Shown: one piece after another, positions 6,279 through 11,572 of the stretch
Layout: the number at the start of each line of letters is the position of its first letter
How positions within the stretch are numbered: position 1 is the first letter of the stretch
Assembly: GCA_905479665.1 (NCBI GenBank)
Contig: CAJQNM010000510.1
Span: 1 to 11,572 of the forward strand
Source of the DNA: an uncultured Saprospiraceae bacterium
Lineage (GTDB): Bacteria; Bacteroidota; Bacteroidia; Chitinophagales; Saprospiraceae
Reading direction: 5' to 3'
DNA: 11,572 bases
Position numbers and translations under genes: made by a program
Notes under the pieces: generated by a model
What the model saw: only the letters and a program-made list of their open reading frames with translations
What the model was told of the DNA's origin: nothing
The model's database searches: none

Positions 6279-7337
6279 ATGAAATTAGGATTTGGCCTAT
6301 ACAGGCACATGCTGACCAACGACCATTATAAGTTTGCAAAGCAATGCGGTGCAACACACCTCGTCATTCATTTGGTTGACTATTTCGGACACAGCAAAGA
6401 CCATGCGGACCAACCCATCGGAGGTGTAACGGGATGGGGAAAGGCAGGTAAAGAAAATGAGGTATGGACGTTGGACGAACTCCTTGCCATTAAAAAAGAG
6501 ATAAATGAACACGGCCTGGAATTGGAGGCCATTGAAAATTTTGATCCTGCACACTGGTATGACATCTTGTTGGATGGTCCGCAAAAGGAGGCACAAATGG
6601 AAAACCTGAAACGACTTATTCGGAATGTGGGTGAAGTGGGCATACCTATTTTTGGGTATAATTTTTCGCTGGCAGGTGTGGCTGCAAGAACGCAGGGTCC
6701 TTATGCACGAGGAGAAGCCATTTCTGTCGGTATGGATGGGGGAGATGATACTCCCATTCCGAATGGTATGGTCTGGAATATGGTGTATGATGAAAATGCG
6801 CCGGAAGGCAGACTACCAGGTATAGAACATGAGGAACTATGGAGCAGGCTACAATATTTTCTCGACGAGATCTTACCAGTTGCTGAAAAGGCCGGTGTGA
6901 AAATGGCCGCTCATCCGGACGATCCGCCTTTGCCCTACGTTAGGAAAACACCTAGGCTGGTCTACCAACCAAACATGTATCAGAAGTTAATTGACATGCA
7001 TCCCAGCCCCTCTAACACTCTTGAATTTTGCCTGGGCTCAATTGCCGAGATGACAGAAGGGGATGTGTATGAGGCCACGGACACATACAGCAAACAGGGG
7101 AAAATTGGCTATATCCATTTCAGAAATATCGTAGGCAAGGTGCCTAACTACAAGGAAGTTTTTGTTGATGAAGGAGATATCGACATGTTGCAGATCATTA
7201 GGATACTGAAGAAAAATAACTTCGACGGTGTCTTGATTCCGGACCATACTCCTCAAATGACTTGCGATGCTCCTTGGCATGCCGGAATGGCCTACGCCAT
7301 GGGGTATATGAAAGCAGCTATTTCAACTTTGGGATAA
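6279..7337 (+). CDS. uxuA: mannonate dehydratase
   Basis: The product is 352 aa and converts D-mannonate to 2-keto-3-deoxy-D-gluconate in hexuronate catabolism. It is a TIM barrel using a divalent metal such as Mn2+. Signature segments are LEAIENFDP (82-90), AAHPDDPPLP (210-219), NTLEFCLGS (246-254), IGYIHFRNI (276-284) and LIPDHTPQM (319-327). The expected metal ligands are all present: His212, Cys251, His280 and Asp322. The length fits the shorter Bacillus-type form rather than the ~394-aa E. coli enzyme. The middle segment (about 127-170: GYNFSLAGVAAR, GPYARGEAISVGMDG) is unlike the classical enzymes as I remember them, so a related sugar acid is possible. It follows a broken small gene by 2 bp and shares its operon with a lactonase. 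Confidence 0.85.
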   Translation: MKLGFGLYRHMLTNDHYKFAKQCGATHLVIHLVDYFGHSKDHADQPIGGVTGWGKAGKENEVWTLDELLAIKKEINEHGLELEAIENFDPAHWYDILLDGPQKEAQMENLKRLIRNVGEVGIPIFGYNFSLAGVAARTQGPYARGEAISVGMDGGDDTPIPNGMVWNMVYDENAPEGRLPGIEHEELWSRLQYFLDEILPVAEKAGVKMAAHPDDPPLPYVRKTPRLVYQPNMYQKLIDMHPSPSNTLEFCLGSIAEMTEGDVYEATDTYSKQGKIGYIHFRNIVGKVPNYKEVFVDEGDIDMLQIIRILKKNNFDGVLIPDHTPQMTCDAPWHAGMAYAMGYMKAAISTLG

Positions 7338-7411
7338 TAGCAGATGGCCTGTTGTCACTTCACCTTAATGCCGCTGACGAAGGAGGGAAAGTCTTATGCG
7401 TTGTTCTACAC
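7338..7411. other. intergenic, right edge of the sugar-acid module
   Basis: No gene, repeat or clear terminator is seen between the uxuA stop and the end of the minus-strand thioredoxin-like remnant. The two modules converge here. Confidence 0.4.
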
Positions 7412-7710
7412 TTAGCTGTCATTCAAGACATCGATGATTTGTTTGTATAATCCGCCGCCCTCACTTGGTAGCATTGCACTGGGAATTTTTACGTTACCGT
7501 CCCGACCTAGTATCATATATGTAGGATAAGACCACATTTTTGAGTTTGGGTCGACCCTAACCTTAGCCCAGAAATCAGTCAGAACTAGGCTGTGCTCTCT
7601 TCACTATATTCTAGGGTGCCCTGTACTGTAATAGCTCTCAGGGAAGCTGAACTAAGAAGACAGATGGCAAAAAGCATTCTGATTGTAGTTCGAAAATCAA
7701 AAATGATCAT
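7412..7710 (-). pseudogene. internally deleted secreted TlpA/thioredoxin-like protein
   Basis: On the minus strand, the ATG at 7710 opens a frame with a clear signal peptide (hydrophobic core MLFAICLLSSASLRA) followed by ITVQGTLEYSEESTA, ending in TAG at 7585-7587. A second frame, open from about 7600 to the TAA at 7412-7414, reads TDFWAKVRVDPNSK, then SYPTYMILGRDGNV and LYKQIIDVLNDS. The latter has the cis-Pro strand and C-terminal helix of thioredoxin-fold (TlpA/AhpC-like) proteins. The two parts are in different frames and meet at about 7588-7600. The CxxC region is absent. A periplasmic TlpA-type protein of Bacteroidota is normally several hundred residues, so a large internal deletion is the best reading. 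It is not expected to be functional. Confidence 0.6.
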
Positions 7711-7818
7711 TCTATTTTTCAATTTTAAGTTATCTACTAATGTAGAACAGCTCTGTAATATGGAGCGGCTGTGGCAATAGCCCAGCTGATCTCATTATCG
7801 CATGTTAGCTGGGGGGTA
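7711..7818. other. intergenic with a stem-loop after the XRE gene
   Basis: CCCAGCTGA (7781-7789) can pair with TTAGCTGGG (7805-7813) through eight Watson-Crick pairs and one G-U. It starts a few bases past the stop of the minus-strand antitoxin-like gene. It could be a terminator, but the minus strand has no T-run beyond the stem. Nothing else is recognised here. Confidence 0.3.
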
Positions 7819-8346
7819 TCAAGTTGCCGCGATTTCCAGATTTCGATCTAGTCTGATTTCGATTATCTTACGTAAGGTTCGTAGTTCTATGTCTGATCTA
7901 TTGTTCTCTATTCTAGATATATAATTCTTAGTGGTACCAGATCGGATCGCTAGTTGTTCTTGAGTTAGGCCAGCATTTAGTCGAGCTTCTCTAGGTAGCT
8001 TCCCTATGTGATATCTTCGGTTGGCTTTTTCATCTGGCATGCTGTTCTCATGGAGGACTATTGGGTCCAAATCAAGATAAGTTTCATAAGTTCGGCCGTC
8101 TGGAGTTGAGATCTCTCTTGTAATATGAGGCCAGCAGAGAGTCCTGTCAATCAATTGCACTTTTCTAAGTTCACGGAGTTTGGTTAGTGGATAGTCAAAA
8201 TCCCCCTCATGCGTATTCCAGGTCTTAAAGAGTTGCTCAAAATCGATAATGCGGTACTCTCCATTGTTGAAAGCACAATGAATCTTGAATCCTTTGATTT
8301 TATTAATCTTAATGATTCGTGGGATTCTTCTATATTTCTTCATCAT
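7819..8346 (-). CDS. DUF2442-XRE fusion, antitoxin-like DNA-binding protein
   Basis: The product is 175 aa with two domains. Residues ~10-100 look like DUF2442 (strands around KGFKIHCAFNNGEYRIIDF and TYETYLDLDPIVL). Residues ~113-172 are a Cro/C1-type helix-turn-helix: GKLPREARLNAGLTQEQLA, then TTKNYISRIENNRSDIELRTL. DUF2442 genes commonly pair with DUF4160 genes and the pair is treated as a toxin-antitoxin-like module. Here the start ATGATG overlaps the TGA of a DUF4160 C-terminal fragment (ATGA overlap), so the two were translationally coupled. The partner is now truncated, making this an orphan antitoxin-like regulator. It probably bound its own promoter region; no operator was identified. 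Confidence 0.8.
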   Translation of the reverse strand: MMKKYRRIPRIIKINKIKGFKIHCAFNNGEYRIIDFEQLFKTWNTHEGDFDYPLTKLRELRKVQLIDRTLCWPHITREISTPDGRTYETYLDLDPIVLHENSMPDEKANRRYHIGKLPREARLNAGLTQEQLAIRSGTTKNYISRIENNRSDIELRTLRKIIEIRLDRNLEIAAT

Positions 8347-8468
8347 CCAAACTTTCTCAGTTCACTCCAGATAGCCTCTAGATTTTCTCGATTTTTGCTC
8401 GCCCACTCAAGTACTACATTCTTCTTGTTAGCTGGTAATGATAGACAGTCTAAAAGATCGTATCTTAA
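8343..8468 (-). pseudogene. C-terminal fragment of a DUF4160 protein, coupled to the XRE gene
   Basis: An open minus-strand frame of 41 codons follows an in-frame TAA and has no start. It ends in a TGA that overlaps the DUF2442-XRE start. It reads YDLLDCLSLPANKKNVVLEW and then ASKNRENLEAIWSELRKFG. The LP...VLEWA...REnLEaiW pattern is the usual DUF4160 C-terminus. The N-terminal half, which would carry NPPHFHAKY, is missing on this strand; a similar motif occurs on the opposite strand immediately next to it. Confidence 0.55.
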
Positions 8469-8478
8469 TTACCTAAAT

Positions 8479-8595
8479 AGGATACGTTTTCACTTATCAC
8501 ATTGTAATCCACCGCATTTCCATGCAAAGATTGCTTAGTTTGATGCAGTGATTTCCATTAGAGACCGGAGAAATATTGGAGGGCTCAAGCCGGGA
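8479..8595 (+). pseudogene. inverted N-terminal fragment of a DUF4160 protein
   Basis: The plus strand reads RIRFHLSHCNPPHFHAKIA, then TAG (8536-8538), and continues in frame as FDAVISIRDRRNIGGLKPG. This fits the DUF4160 N-terminus (RF-Y-CNPPHFHAKYGE-F-AVISI-G-GGLKP) interrupted by a stop. It faces away from the DUF4160 C-terminal fragment on the other strand. A 6-bp inverted repeat CGTATC (8459-8464) / GATACG (8481-8486) sits at the junction. Both fragments include the region around the conserved LP/KP turn, so they could come from two copies rather than one split gene. Confidence 0.5.
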
Positions 8596-8688
8596 TGTAT
8601 TTCCTCCACATGACAGCTAACACAGAGGCAATGGTCCACAGGACCTTGCTACCGCTCAGTGCGAGAATCACTCGATTATGCCAAACAG
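8596..8688. other. intergenic, no gene recognised
   Basis: Short frames exist on both strands (for example RESLDYAKQLQETNRK on plus, just before and into the next remnant), but none has a start, ribosome site or family signature. It appears to be debris between remnants. Confidence 0.3.
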
Positions 8689-8869
8689 CTACAGGAGACC
8701 AATAGAAAATAGAAATGTTGAAAATGCGATTTGCATTGTGACAGCTTGTTTTGCACCGGTAGACGATGTCAGATATTGCCCAGATGCGTCAATGCCAGTG
8801 GTCACTGGGGACGCAGCATCGCCAGGCCAAGAAGGAAGCGGCTTCATCCGGTCGGCCAACACTACCCAT
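8689..8869 (-). pseudogene. C-terminal remnant of a short-chain dehydrogenase, frameshifted
   Basis: Eleven bases past the stop of the VOC gene, a minus-strand frame reads MGSVGRPDEAASFLAW. A shifted frame then continues GDAASPVTTGIDASGQYL and on to a TAG at 8689-8691. Together they reproduce the classical-SDR C-terminal pattern GRPeEvAsfl-f-L-sdaAS-vTGi. The final VDGG is not conserved and the tail is unusual. The Rossmann fold and the catalytic Tyr/Lys are absent, so this is a dead fragment. The 5' part seems to have been replaced by the VOC gene. Confidence 0.45.
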
Positions 8870-8880
8870 CTCTGTGCTCG

Positions 8881-9246
8881 TCATACATCTTGCACAATAA
8901 AAATGGCATTTTTATTTAAATCGTAAAACCCAAATTCATGCGTGCCCCAGGGTGTGTTTTCACGTAACTTTTCAGATGAGATAGTGCCACGCCTTACAAA
9001 CTCTTCAACATAGGGCCGAATATCTTTGACAAAGAATTTGATTACTGAAGCGTGTATTGGGTCATCTACGTTTCCATGATGGAATTGCAGATGGATTTCA
9101 TGGCCCTCACGCTGTAACCCAGCATAGCCTTCATCACCAAAAACGTACTTGAAACCAGCTTGCTTTTCATACCATTTTAAGTCGCGCTCAATATCAGAAG
9201 AGGGGAGTACAGGGATAATAAATAAGGGGGAAGGTGTTGCAGTCAT
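8881..9246 (-). CDS. VOC-family protein (glyoxalase/bleomycin-resistance fold)
   Basis: The product is 121 aa, a single full-length VOC domain, cytosolic. The first module starts IIPVLPSSDIERDLKWYEKQAGF (typical beta strand, S/D, then helix with WYE), followed by GYAGLQREGHEIHLQFH. The second module runs from ASVIKFFVKDIRPYVEEF to WGTHEFGFYDLNKNAIFIVQ. His and Glu in the EIHLQFH and THEFGFYD strands may be metal ligands. Stand-alone VOC proteins of this length include bleomycin-binding resistance proteins and glyoxalase-like enzymes; the sequence does not decide which. It is monocistronic in an accessory region, with an SDR remnant directly downstream and a possible IS21 fragment upstream. 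Confidence 0.85.
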   Translation of the reverse strand: MTATPSPLFIIPVLPSSDIERDLKWYEKQAGFKYVFGDEGYAGLQREGHEIHLQFHHGNVDDPIHASVIKFFVKDIRPYVEEFVRRGTISSEKLRENTPWGTHEFGFYDLNKNAIFIVQDV

Positions 9247-9394
9247 TCAGAGTTGCTTATATGATTCATTTTTTGAAATTGGATACAATAGTAATGCATG
9301 CAGCTTGGTCAGACGGTGCTACGCTTATACCACTTATGTCATTGTTCTAAAGATCGTAATATTATGGGTGATTTCAAACGTCGCCCGCATCTAT
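9247..9394. other. intergenic upstream of the VOC gene
   Basis: No gene is recognised. The minus strand has TACTATTG, one mismatch from TAnnTTTG, near 9288-9295, which could belong to a promoter for the VOC gene. A matching -33 element is not obvious. Confidence 0.25.
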
Positions 9395-9490
9395 ATTAAA
9401 GTGAACAGAGAAACGGGTACCGCTCGTAACACGATGCGGGCCTATCTGAGGCGTGCTAGAGAACAAGAAGGTAACATTCAAGACCTTTTT
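9395..9490 (+). pseudogene. possible IS21-type transposase (IstA) helix-turn-helix fragment
   Basis: The plus-strand frame reads IKVNRETGTARNTMRAYLRR and then AREQEGNIQDLF. This resembles the N-terminal helix-turn-helix of IS21 IstA transposases (I-RETGiaRNTVRKYLRRA). No start, catalytic DDE domain, IstB or terminal repeats are seen, so at most it is a small remnant. It separates the VOC gene from the acetyltransferase gene. The match covers about 30 residues and is moderate. Confidence 0.35.
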
Positions 9491-9515
9491 TGTGCTGGCT
9501 GTGGTGTTGTATTTT

Positions 9516-10046
9516 TCATTCACTAAATTCTTTCGCATATTCAACTGTGCCGTAAACTCCATCAAGTCCATTTTCAGTCAATTCAATTGCCATACAATTC
9601 TCTTTTGGCAAATCGAAAGGGCATTCAATCCCGAAGTTGTGAGCTGGCTTGTAACCAAATTTCGGATAGTATTTTTCGTGTCCGAGCAATACTATGGATT
9701 GGTATCCTAATGTTCTTGCTTTTTTATGAGCTTCCTGTATCAGCATGCTACCAACTCCTTTGCCTTGATATTCTGGAAGGACAGAAACTGGGGCAAGAGC
9801 TAATGAATCAAATTCATCTTGTCCGTTCTTTATTTTCAGTTTAGTAAGCAAAATATGCCCTACAATTTTACGTTCTGTTTCAGCTACCATTGACAGTTCA
9901 GGGACAAATGCAGCTGATTTTCTGAGTCTCTGAACAAGGAATTGCTCTCGGTGGTCGCTTAATGCTAGTTTTTCAAAGGCTTTCTCAATTAGCGCAAAGA
10001 CTGCATCATGGTCAGCCTGATACTCCTCACGTATATTGATTTCCAT
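9516..10046 (-). CDS. GNAT-family N-acetyltransferase (YhbS-like)
   Basis: The product is 176 aa, cytosolic, and transfers an acetyl group from acetyl-CoA to an amine of a small molecule or protein. The N-terminal IREEYQADHDAVFALIEKAF is the usual first strand and helix. The acetyl-CoA motif is SVLPEYQGKGVGSMLI (88-103), with Gln94-Gly95-x-Gly97-x-Gly99. VLLGHEKYYPKFGYKPA (119-135) is typical of the YhbS/COG3153 group. Length and both ends look normal. The acceptor is unknown. It starts ~37 bp from a nested palindrome and stands alone. GNAT and VOC genes are both common accessory or resistance-type cargo, so the pair suggests an acquired region. Confidence 0.88.
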   Translation of the reverse strand: MEINIREEYQADHDAVFALIEKAFEKLALSDHREQFLVQRLRKSAAFVPELSMVAETERKIVGHILLTKLKIKNGQDEFDSLALAPVSVLPEYQGKGVGSMLIQEAHKKARTLGYQSIVLLGHEKYYPKFGYKPAHNFGIECPFDLPKENCMAIELTENGLDGVYGTVEYAKEFSE

Positions 10047-10082
10047 TGCTTCAGTACTCTCTGGTTGTTCGTTCTATTAAAA

Positions 10083-10138
10083 TGCCTCTCAACGTGTTTG
10101 TTCATGGCTCGGGCCATTTTTCATCAGAGTTAGAGGCA
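10083..10138. repeat. nested palindrome upstream of the acetyltransferase gene
   Basis: An outer 7-bp inverted repeat TGCCTCT (10083-10089) / AGAGGCA (10132-10138) encloses a perfect hairpin ATGGC-TCGG-GCCAT (10114-10127) followed by five Ts on the plus strand. AAC and GTT lie just inside the outer arms, with one unpaired base, which gives an attC-like look. The inner hairpin plus T-run would also fit a plus-strand terminator, although no convincing plus gene lies upstream. The structure is certain; the role is not. Confidence 0.45.
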
Positions 10139-10193
10139 CGAAGTTTGTATAATTTAATCAAAGATAGATATTTTTTTTTGTGGAGCCAGAGGT

Positions 10194-10304
10194 ATGAGTT
10201 GTACTTACGAAGGTATCATGGAATTAGGAATTACGATGGAATCGGCAGGAAAATTAGTTATGATTTCTAAAGGATTCCTGGGTTCATTAATAACAATCAA
10301 TTAA
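10194..10304 (+). CDS. candidate small protein, 36 aa
   Basis: An ATG with a well-placed GGAG (10182-10185, 8 bp spacer) opens a 36-codon frame starting MSCTYEGIMELGITMESAGK and ending in TAA. A TATAAT (10148-10153) lies ~45 bp upstream. The C-terminal half (LVMISKGFLGSLITIN) is hydrophobic, so a membrane-active or leader peptide is possible. The last 18 bases overlap the 3' end of the glycosyltransferase gene on the other strand. There is no family match, and a chance frame cannot be excluded. Confidence 0.25.
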   Translation: MSCTYEGIMELGITMESAGKLVMISKGFLGSLITIN

Positions 10305-11474
10305 TTCAGTTAATTCATCTTTCCAGCGATCAGCAATTTCGTCCCAATCATAAGCTCTGTTATTTGCAACGGCCAAACTCTTTTGTTTCGCTGATTTAAG
10401 CTCTTGATTGGATGAAAGTAGTTTAATTAGTTTGTCTGTGAGATCTGTAGAATCGACACGTTTCATCTCAAGCGCGCTGGTTGATAGCTTTACGGATTCC
10501 TTGGTATTAATTCGGAGAGATTTGGGCCACAATTCACTGGGTGCACTGTGATCCGGCACCAGTTGTGCTGCTCCGGTGGCTGCATGTTCAAAATTAATCA
10601 TGCCCCAGCCCTCTCCCAAGCTGGTGTTCACACCGATGTCGCATGCACAATATAATTTATTAAGGTCGTCGTCTGTCAGGTAGCCATTTCCAAGTGGATT
10701 AATTATGATTTTATTGGCAAGTTGATACCTAGCAATCACGGACCTTAGTTCGTCCATTTTTATTGGATGAGAGTTAGGAACGTCCATGACTAAAAAACTC
10801 CGTTGTTTTTGAACATGAGGTAGATCTGAAAACGCCTGAATGCCGACGCCTAAATCTTTCCGCTCATTGATCCGATTTGCATTAAGAATGAAAACTGTGT
10901 TGGTCTTTGCACAATTTCCAAAAATCTGTTGTTTGACGTCTTGCTGATTTGGGAGAGGATGGAACTGTGTTCTATTGATGCCATGAGCAAAGTGATTAAA
11001 TCGCAATTCATGTCCGGCCGAGAATTTCTTTCTTAATTGCTTTTCAGTCTTCGGAGTATAAGCATAGATGGCTCGCAGAAATTCCAAATCGCCAAATACT
11101 GCATTGCAATGGATATTACCATCTAGTGGAACATAAGCGGCAACTTGGTATGCTGAATTTGCTGAAATAAGGGAACTGCTATAGTTTTTCAGCATCCAAA
11201 GGTCATTTAATAAAAGAATGACTTTCGCTCCGGTTTCGTGTGCTAGATCATGTGCCTGGTACCCGCCGTAGATGTCACCGCCATGCAAATTACACGAATG
11301 CAGATAAATACCCTCTAGTAATTTCAGTGGTGCTTTATTCCCTATTCCAACCCAATGGATTGTAAAATCCGAAGACAGCCTTCTGAGGACTTCGAAGAAC
11401 ATGCGAGTAAATCCAGTACCTGGTGAATAAAGTCCAACTGCAACCAACTTGGGCTTGCGATGATCGTGATTCAA
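10287..11474 (-). CDS. GT-B glycosyltransferase (GT4-like)
   Basis: The product is 395 aa, a predicted retaining glycosyltransferase of the cytosol or inner membrane face. It transfers sugar from a nucleotide-activated donor, probably in polysaccharide or glycolipid assembly. The N-terminal Rossmann half starts KPKLVAVGLYSPGTGF (7-22). The C-terminal half has FILNANRINERKDL (195-208) and the donor-site EX7E motif, Glu288 to Glu296 in GEGWGMINFE, followed by AATGAAQLVPDHSAPSEL. No membrane segment is seen. The start is a TTG at 11472-11474, chosen because an in-frame TAG lies only four codons upstream and no ATG precedes the first strand. An AAAGG lies very close before the TTG. It probably forms an operon with the partial gene upstream. 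Confidence 0.82.
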   Translation of the reverse strand: MNHDHRKPKLVAVGLYSPGTGFTRMFFEVLRRLSSDFTIHWVGIGNKAPLKLLEGIYLHSCNLHGGDIYGGYQAHDLAHETGAKVILLLNDLWMLKNYSSSLISANSAYQVAAYVPLDGNIHCNAVFGDLEFLRAIYAYTPKTEKQLRKKFSAGHELRFNHFAHGINRTQFHPLPNQQDVKQQIFGNCAKTNTVFILNANRINERKDLGVGIQAFSDLPHVQKQRSFLVMDVPNSHPIKMDELRSVIARYQLANKIIINPLGNGYLTDDDLNKLYCACDIGVNTSLGEGWGMINFEHAATGAAQLVPDHSAPSELWPKSLRINTKESVKLSTSALEMKRVDSTDLTDKLIKLLSSNQELKSAKQKSLAVANNRAYDWDEIADRWKDELTELIDCY

Positions 11475-11483
11475 ACCTTTAGA

Positions 11484-11572
11484 CTAAAGCACCACAGGCG
11501 TATATATGGTTTGACCATCGACCTCCACAGCCTTAAATTGAAGAGTTGATATCATTGCGTTGTCCATTATAT
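11484..11572 (-). CDS. C-terminal end of an unidentified gene (partial)
   Basis: The minus strand is open from the window edge to a TAG at 11484-11486. The visible 28 residues read IMDNAMISTLQFKAVEVDG and then QTIYTPVVL. The beta-strand-rich end (FKAVEVDGQTIYTPVVL) looks coding. The gene continues beyond the window, so no family is assigned. Its stop lies in the same frame as the glycosyltransferase, with three codons between the TAG and the TTG start. That implies tight coupling, or a single gene split by a nonsense change. Confidence 0.45.
   Translation of the reverse strand, partial: IMDNAMISTLQFKAVEVDGQTIYTPVVL

Noticed and set aside
8209..8538. 109-codon plus-strand ORF ending in NPPHFHAKIA as a complete gene
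   Set aside because: Its first two-thirds are antisense to the XRE-fusion and DUF4160 C-terminal genes; only the end is real DUF4160 sequence.
7805..8620. GTTAGCTG/CAGCTAAC at 7804, 8428 and 8613 as integron core sites
   Set aside because: One copy lies inside DUF4160 codons, the surroundings do not fold as attC, and the motif does not fit GTTRRRY.
8678..8926. 82-codon plus-strand ORF
   Set aside because: It is antisense to the SDR remnant and the VOC end, with no recognisable motifs.
9374..9571. 65-codon minus-strand ORF overlapping the GNAT 3' end
   Set aside because: It is in another frame of the acetyltransferase gene and opposite the IstA-like fragment, with no ribosome site or motif.
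10127..10180. T-rich runs as strong terminators
   Set aside because: The nine-T run at 10171-10179 has no stem before it, and the five-T run follows only a 5-bp stem with no plus-strand gene upstream.

Overview
The window looks like a piece of a Bacteroidota chromosome, probably a free-living Cytophagales-type bacterium. The base composition is moderately AT-rich. Two possible promoters carry a TAnnTTTG -7 element. The intact proteins (FAD monooxygenase, lactonase, mannonate dehydratase, TlpA remnant) read like Bacteroidota families. This assignment is inference from the sequence, not a database result.

Left end (1-435): three ~93-bp tandem repeats built from two alternating hairpins with complementary loops, then a non-coding stretch with an imperfect stem-loop.

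Oxidative module (436-4978): four minus-strand genes read from 4271 down to 436, with gaps of 30, 64 and 7 bp. They are an FAD-dependent monooxygenase, an extended-SDR/epimerase-like protein, a four-helix membrane protein and an FrsA-like alpha/beta hydrolase. A TetR-family regulator is divergent from them. The shared intergenic region holds two copies of an 18-bp imperfect palindrome lying on the predicted promoter elements. The simplest reading is a ligand-inducible operon that oxidises and then hydrolyses a small molecule; the substrate is unknown.

Sugar-acid module (about 4980-7337): a beta-propeller lactonase and a UxuA-type mannonate dehydratase, on the plus strand behind the TetR gene. 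The module seems to have been cut out of a larger operon. A short C-terminal coding tail ends at the lactonase start. A 52-codon reading frame with two apparent single-A deletions lies between lactonase and uxuA. I see no promoter of its own, so it may depend on transcription from the regulator gene.

Gene graveyard with intact accessory genes (7338-10286): remnants of a secreted thioredoxin-like protein (signal peptide joined to the C-terminus), two opposed DUF4160 fragments, a short-chain dehydrogenase tail and a possible IS21 transposase fragment. Among them are intact genes for a DUF2442-XRE antitoxin-like protein, a VOC/glyoxalase protein and a GNAT acetyltransferase.

Right end (10287-11572): a GT-B glycosyltransferase on the minus strand. 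The tail of an upstream gene in the same frame is separated from it by a single TAG and three codons.
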